NCBI GenBank assembly: GCA_014240055.1
Contig: JAAZXP010000044.1
Location: forward strand, 1 to 8,860
DNA: 8,860 nucleotides
Reading direction: 5' to 3'
DNA from: Methanobacteriota archaeon
Lineage (GTDB): Archaea > Thermoplasmatota > Poseidoniia > MGIII > CG-Epi1
Part shown: in pieces, positions 6,744 to 8,860 of the stretch
Position numbering within the stretch: position 1 is the first letter of the stretch
Layout: the number at the start of each line of letters is the position of its first letter
Translations under genes and position numbers: made by a program
Notes under the pieces: model-generated
Told to the model about the DNA's origin: nothing
Seen by the model: the letters and a program-made list of their open reading frames with translations, nothing else
Databases searched by the model: none

Positions 6744-6753
6744 TTTACTTAAG
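6744..6753 (-). promoter_or_regulatory. Weak TATA candidate for the decarboxylase
   Basis: CTTAAGTAAA on the minus strand is centred about 34 nt before the ATG at 6714, which would leave a leader of about 7 nt. A second AT-rich site (TTTAAT, 6733-6738) is too close to the start. It would make the bracketed segment self-contained for transcription. Confidence 0.3.
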
Positions 6754-6797
6754 ATTCATCACTATCGTTTTATTCAGGATGTGCCTATTTTTTTCAG

Positions 6798-6847
6798 AAA
6801 GTTCTAAGCTAATGCAGAGTTAACTTCTTTTTCTAAATCTTCTTCAG
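6798..6847 (-). repeat. 50-bp direct repeat, right copy (3' end of the TlpA-like gene)
   Basis: Counterpart of 5234-5283. It contains the last 14 codons and stop of the intact TlpA-like gene plus 6 nt beyond it. The CTAA that holds the TlpA stop (TAG on minus) is the same CTAA that holds the arsC stop (TAA on plus) in the other copy, so before duplication the two convergent genes could have shared it. Confidence 0.85.
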
Positions 6848-7352
6848 ACATAGTCCCTTGTTTAGAAAATGAAATAAATCCTTCTTTATCAATTATAACA
6901 ACAGTTGGACTTCTTTCAGCTTCAAAAGCAGTAGTCATTTCATCACTACCTATTGCATAAATCCAATTACCTTGGGCCCTGTCTGCAACTTTATCGCGAT
7001 CTTCTTCACCTTGAGTTACTGAAATAATTTCTACATCAGCTGGCATAGTTGTATTATTGTAATAACTCTTAAGGATATTTTTCTCGAAGTTATGACAAGT
7101 TCCACATCCAGTATTCATAAATTCTAGAATGATAACTTTTTCACCTTCAAAATCGGAAAGATTAAAATCATTTCCATCCACATTCGTAATGGTAAAGTCA
7201 GGAGCTTGGGATCCAACTGCAACTTGTTCTGTATTGTCATCATTTTTTTCTTCATCAGATGAACTAGAGTAATAGTCTCCAATATAATTATTAGAAACTC
7301 CACCAACAAGTCCTGCAACTAAAAGTAAAACTACAATATATTTAGTGTCCAT
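6804..7352 (-). CDS. Membrane-anchored TlpA/thioredoxin-like thiol-redox protein
   Basis: 182-residue protein with an N-terminal hydrophobic segment (residues 5-19, YIVVLLLVAGLVGGV) acting as signal anchor. A Ser/Asp/Glu-rich linker follows (about 29-43), then a TlpA/AhpC-type thioredoxin domain from about 46 (VGSQAPDFTITNVDG). The redox motif is Cys83-Gly-Thr-Cys86, preceded by TG where thioredoxins usually have W, and the cis-proline is Pro149 in RSPTVVIID. The domain should lie outside the membrane and exchange disulfides, for example in protein folding, cytochrome maturation or peroxide handling; the partner is unknown. The start ATG lies 27 nt from a clear TATA box, so it looks leaderless. 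Its 3' end is duplicated in decayed form next to arsC. Divergent from the glycosyltransferase gene with a 153-nt gap. Confidence 0.88.
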   Translation of the reverse strand: MDTKYIVVLLLVAGLVGGVSNNYIGDYYSSSSDEEKNDDNTEQVAVGSQAPDFTITNVDGNDFNLSDFEGEKVIILEFMNTGCGTCHNFEKNILKSYYNNTTMPADVEIISVTQGEEDRDKVADRAQGNWIYAIGSDEMTTAFEAERSPTVVIIDKEGFISFSKQGTMSEEDLEKEVNSALA

Positions 7353-7375
7353 AATTACAATTTAAGAAATATTAC

Positions 7376-7382
7376 ATATATA
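7376..7382 (-). promoter_or_regulatory. TATA box of the TlpA-like gene
   Basis: TATATAT on the minus strand, within ACTATATATG, is centred 27 nt before the ATG at 7352. This is the distance expected for a leaderless archaeal transcript, and no SD site is present. Confidence 0.65.
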
Positions 7383-7426
7383 GTTTGTGTAGATTTGGGA
7401 TTTAATATCAGATAGGTTCCCAATCA

Positions 7427-7434
7427 TTTAAAAT
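7427..7434 (+). promoter_or_regulatory. TATA candidate for the glycosyltransferase gene
   Basis: TTTAAAAT would place transcription start near 7458, giving a leader of about 48 nt that carries an SD site. A 6-bp inverted repeat, ACACAT (7435-7440) and ATGTGT (7452-7457), lies directly downstream and may be a regulatory site; it is short enough to be chance. Confidence 0.4.
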
Positions 7435-7495
7435 ACACATCAGTTAGGAGAATGTGTCATGTTCAAATTTTAATTTTTTGAGGGCAGAATTATTC

Positions 7496-7500
7496 GGAGG
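7496..7500 (+). promoter_or_regulatory. Shine-Dalgarno site of the glycosyltransferase gene
   Basis: GGAGG lies 5 nt before the GTG at 7506 and 20 nt before the in-frame ATG at 7521. The spacing favours the GTG start. Confidence 0.65.
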
Positions 7501-7505
7501 ATATT

Positions 7506-8860
7506 GTGTTTGGTAAGATTATGAAATCCTTTAACCGCCTATTTTTTACAGATCGTAAAAAAAAGTATTTGGAAACACTAAAAACACAACCTAAACAAAT
7601 TCCAGGCCAACTTCCTCAAGGCATGAAAATTCCACCAATTCAAGGTAAAGGAAATGATTATACTTTTATTGAAGAATTAAAAAATGATTTTGTAAATAGT
7701 AAGAAAAATTATTCGCTTGGTGTTTCGATTGTTGTACCAGTTTATAATCGAAAAGATATTCTGGCTAAAACTCTTTCCGGAATTATTAATCAAACATACC
7801 CTTCAGAATTAATCGAAACAATAGTTGCAGATGATGGCAGCTCAGATGGTGTTGAGGAGCTAATTCCTGAATATTCAAATTTTATGGATATTAAGTATGT
7901 TAAACAGGAAGATAAAGGATATAGGCTTTCAAAGGTTAGAAATTTGGGAATTAAAGCAGCTAAACATGATTATATCATCATTTTAGATTGCGATATGTTA
8001 CCAATACCAGAATTAGTGGAATCTTACATGCAATATTTGCATATTACCACTAAAGCAGTTCTAATAGGATATAGAAGATTTGTTTGTACAGATAAGGTGT
8101 CTGCCGGAGAAATTAGAAAAGATATTAATGTTGCTTTGAATCTTCCAGATATAGTAACTAACAATCCAATAATAACAAAAAAAGGATCTAAAGGACCAAC
8201 TAGAGATTGGCGTGAAGAAATATATAACAAGACAAATTTACTAAAAGATTTAGATTATCCTTTTAGAGCATTTTGTGGAGGAAATGTAGCTTTTTCTAAA
8301 TCGCTTCTGGTAACTGCAAAATATTTTGATGAAGATTTCAATAATTGGGGGGGCGAGGACATAGAAATGGGTTATCGTGTTTACAATAACGGTTTTTATT
8401 TTATCCCAGTCAAAGGAGCTGCAGCACTTCATCAAGAACCTGAAGGTGGTGAAAGTTCAGTAGACCGTGAGGGTGGAAAATCGATAACTCATGATTTGTT
8501 AGTTGATAAGTGCCCTGCAGCCCATTATCGAAAACAGTCGCCAAGAGAATGGTATTCAGTCCCTAAAGTTTCAATATATATTCCAGCTTATAATGCAGAG
8601 AAATATATCAAAGAAGCAGTAGATAGCGCTCTTAATCAAACATTTAAAGATTTAGAAGTAGTCATTGTAGATGATGGTTCAACAGATAATACGGCTAAAA
8701 TTTTAGAAGATACATATTCATCGAATAAAAGAGTAACTTGGATTACTCAAAATAATCAAGGAATAAGTGCGGCTTCGAATAAAGCAATAAGTCTTTGCAG
8801 AGGCTACTTGATTGGACAATTAGACTCAGATGACAGATTAAAGCCGAGGGCAGTTGAAAA
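7506..8860 (+). CDS. Two-domain family-2 glycosyltransferase, chondroitin/hyaluronan-synthase (KfoC/PmHAS)-like, 3' truncated by window
   Basis: 451 codons are visible, open to the right edge. Two GT-A domains in tandem. Domain 1 (about 73-340) has VSIVVPVYN, ADDGSSD (108-114), the metal-binding DCD (161-163), GGNVAF (258-263) and WGGEDIEMGYR (281-291), then HQEP (309-312) and DREGGKSIT (320-328). Domain 2 starts with VSIYIPAYN (355-363) and has VDDGSTD (388-394), ISAASN (420-425) and GQLDSDD (437-443). From what I recall of them, the order and spacing of these motifs match the class II glycosaminoglycan synthases of Pasteurella multocida (PmHAS, PmCS) and E. coli K4 (KfoC), which alternate a hexosamine and glucuronic acid. 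Both domains keep their nucleotide-sugar and metal-binding residues, so alternating two-sugar transfer is inferred. The sugars are unknown. Residues 1-70 are basic, with no signal or membrane segment. GTG start chosen from GGAGG spacing; a TGA lies upstream in frame. Family enzymes are about 690-970 residues. Confidence 0.88.
   Translation, partial: MFGKIMKSFNRLFFTDRKKKYLETLKTQPKQIPGQLPQGMKIPPIQGKGNDYTFIEELKNDFVNSKKNYSLGVSIVVPVYNRKDILAKTLSGIINQTYPSELIETIVADDGSSDGVEELIPEYSNFMDIKYVKQEDKGYRLSKVRNLGIKAAKHDYIIILDCDMLPIPELVESYMQYLHITTKAVLIGYRRFVCTDKVSAGEIRKDINVALNLPDIVTNNPIITKKGSKGPTRDWREEIYNKTNLLKDLDYPFRAFCGGNVAFSKSLLVTAKYFDEDFNNWGGEDIEMGYRVYNNGFYFIPVKGAAALHQEPEGGESSVDREGGKSITHDLLVDKCPAAHYRKQSPREWYSVPKVSIYIPAYNAEKYIKEAVDSALNQTFKDLEVVIVDDGSTDNTAKILEDTYSSNKRVTWITQNNQGISAASNKAISLCRGYLIGQLDSDDRLKPRAVE

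Noticed and set aside
7124..7318. 64-codon minus-strand open frame
   Set aside because: Alternate frame of the TlpA-like gene, which has clear signal-anchor and CGTC features in the other frame.
7459..7473. Four-codon frame (MFKF) in the glycosyltransferase leader with GGAG 8 nt upstream
   Set aside because: Too short to separate from chance.
7521..7523. ATG as start of the glycosyltransferase
   Set aside because: It is 20 nt from the GGAGG site, whereas the in-frame GTG at 7506 is 5 nt away.
8024..8435. Two minus-strand open frames of 61-68 codons
   Set aside because: Antisense to the glycosyltransferase, whose frame has strong conserved motifs.

Overview
The window suggests an AT-rich archaeon, most likely a euryarchaeon of the marine Thermoplasmata type (Marine Group II/III-like). 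That placement is inference. The SMC N-terminus is of archaeal type. Promoters look archaeal: a TATA box about 27-29 nt upstream of a start codon with little or no leader. Genes inside the operon instead use Shine-Dalgarno (SD) sites with TTG starts. No rRNA, tRNA, IS element, integrase or CRISPR array is visible.

Layout. Positions 1-4690 (minus strand) hold a tight three-gene operon, transcribed as Fic-like protein, then smc, then the start of a probable scpA that runs off the left edge. The Fic stop (TGA) abuts the smc start (TTG), and the smc stop overlaps the scpA start in TTGA. A TATA box sits 29 nt before the Fic ATG. Positions 4691-4853 are a divergent promoter region with an 11/12-matching inverted repeat. 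Positions 4854-5243 (plus) encode a thioredoxin-coupled arsenate reductase (ArsC). Positions 5311-6714 (minus) encode a group II PLP-dependent amino-acid decarboxylase of the glutamate/cysteine-sulfinate type. Positions 6804-7352 (minus) encode a membrane-anchored TlpA-like thioredoxin. From 7506 to the right edge (plus) runs a two-domain glycosyltransferase that resembles, along its whole visible length, the Pasteurella/E. coli K4 hyaluronan/chondroitin synthases.

How the genes work together. SMC and ScpA form the chromosome-condensation complex. The Fic-like protein is their first-cistron partner, but its catalytic motif is degenerate: His, acidic residue and first Arg are all replaced, and the aligned inhibitory Glu is lost, so it is probably not a normal AMP-transferase. 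ArsC needs thioredoxin, and the TlpA-like protein is a thiol-redox protein, so the two may have been convergent neighbours.

The most unusual structure is a 50-bp direct repeat (44/50 identical) at 5234-5283 and 6798-6847. It exactly brackets the decarboxylase gene. The right copy is the 3' end of the TlpA-like gene. The left copy overlaps the arsC stop and carries a decayed version of the same TlpA C-terminus. This suggests that the decarboxylase gene was inserted between two convergent genes. Other signals worth a look are a 22-nt palindrome just inside the smc start, the operator-like repeats, and a glycosaminoglycan-synthase-like enzyme in an apparent archaeon.
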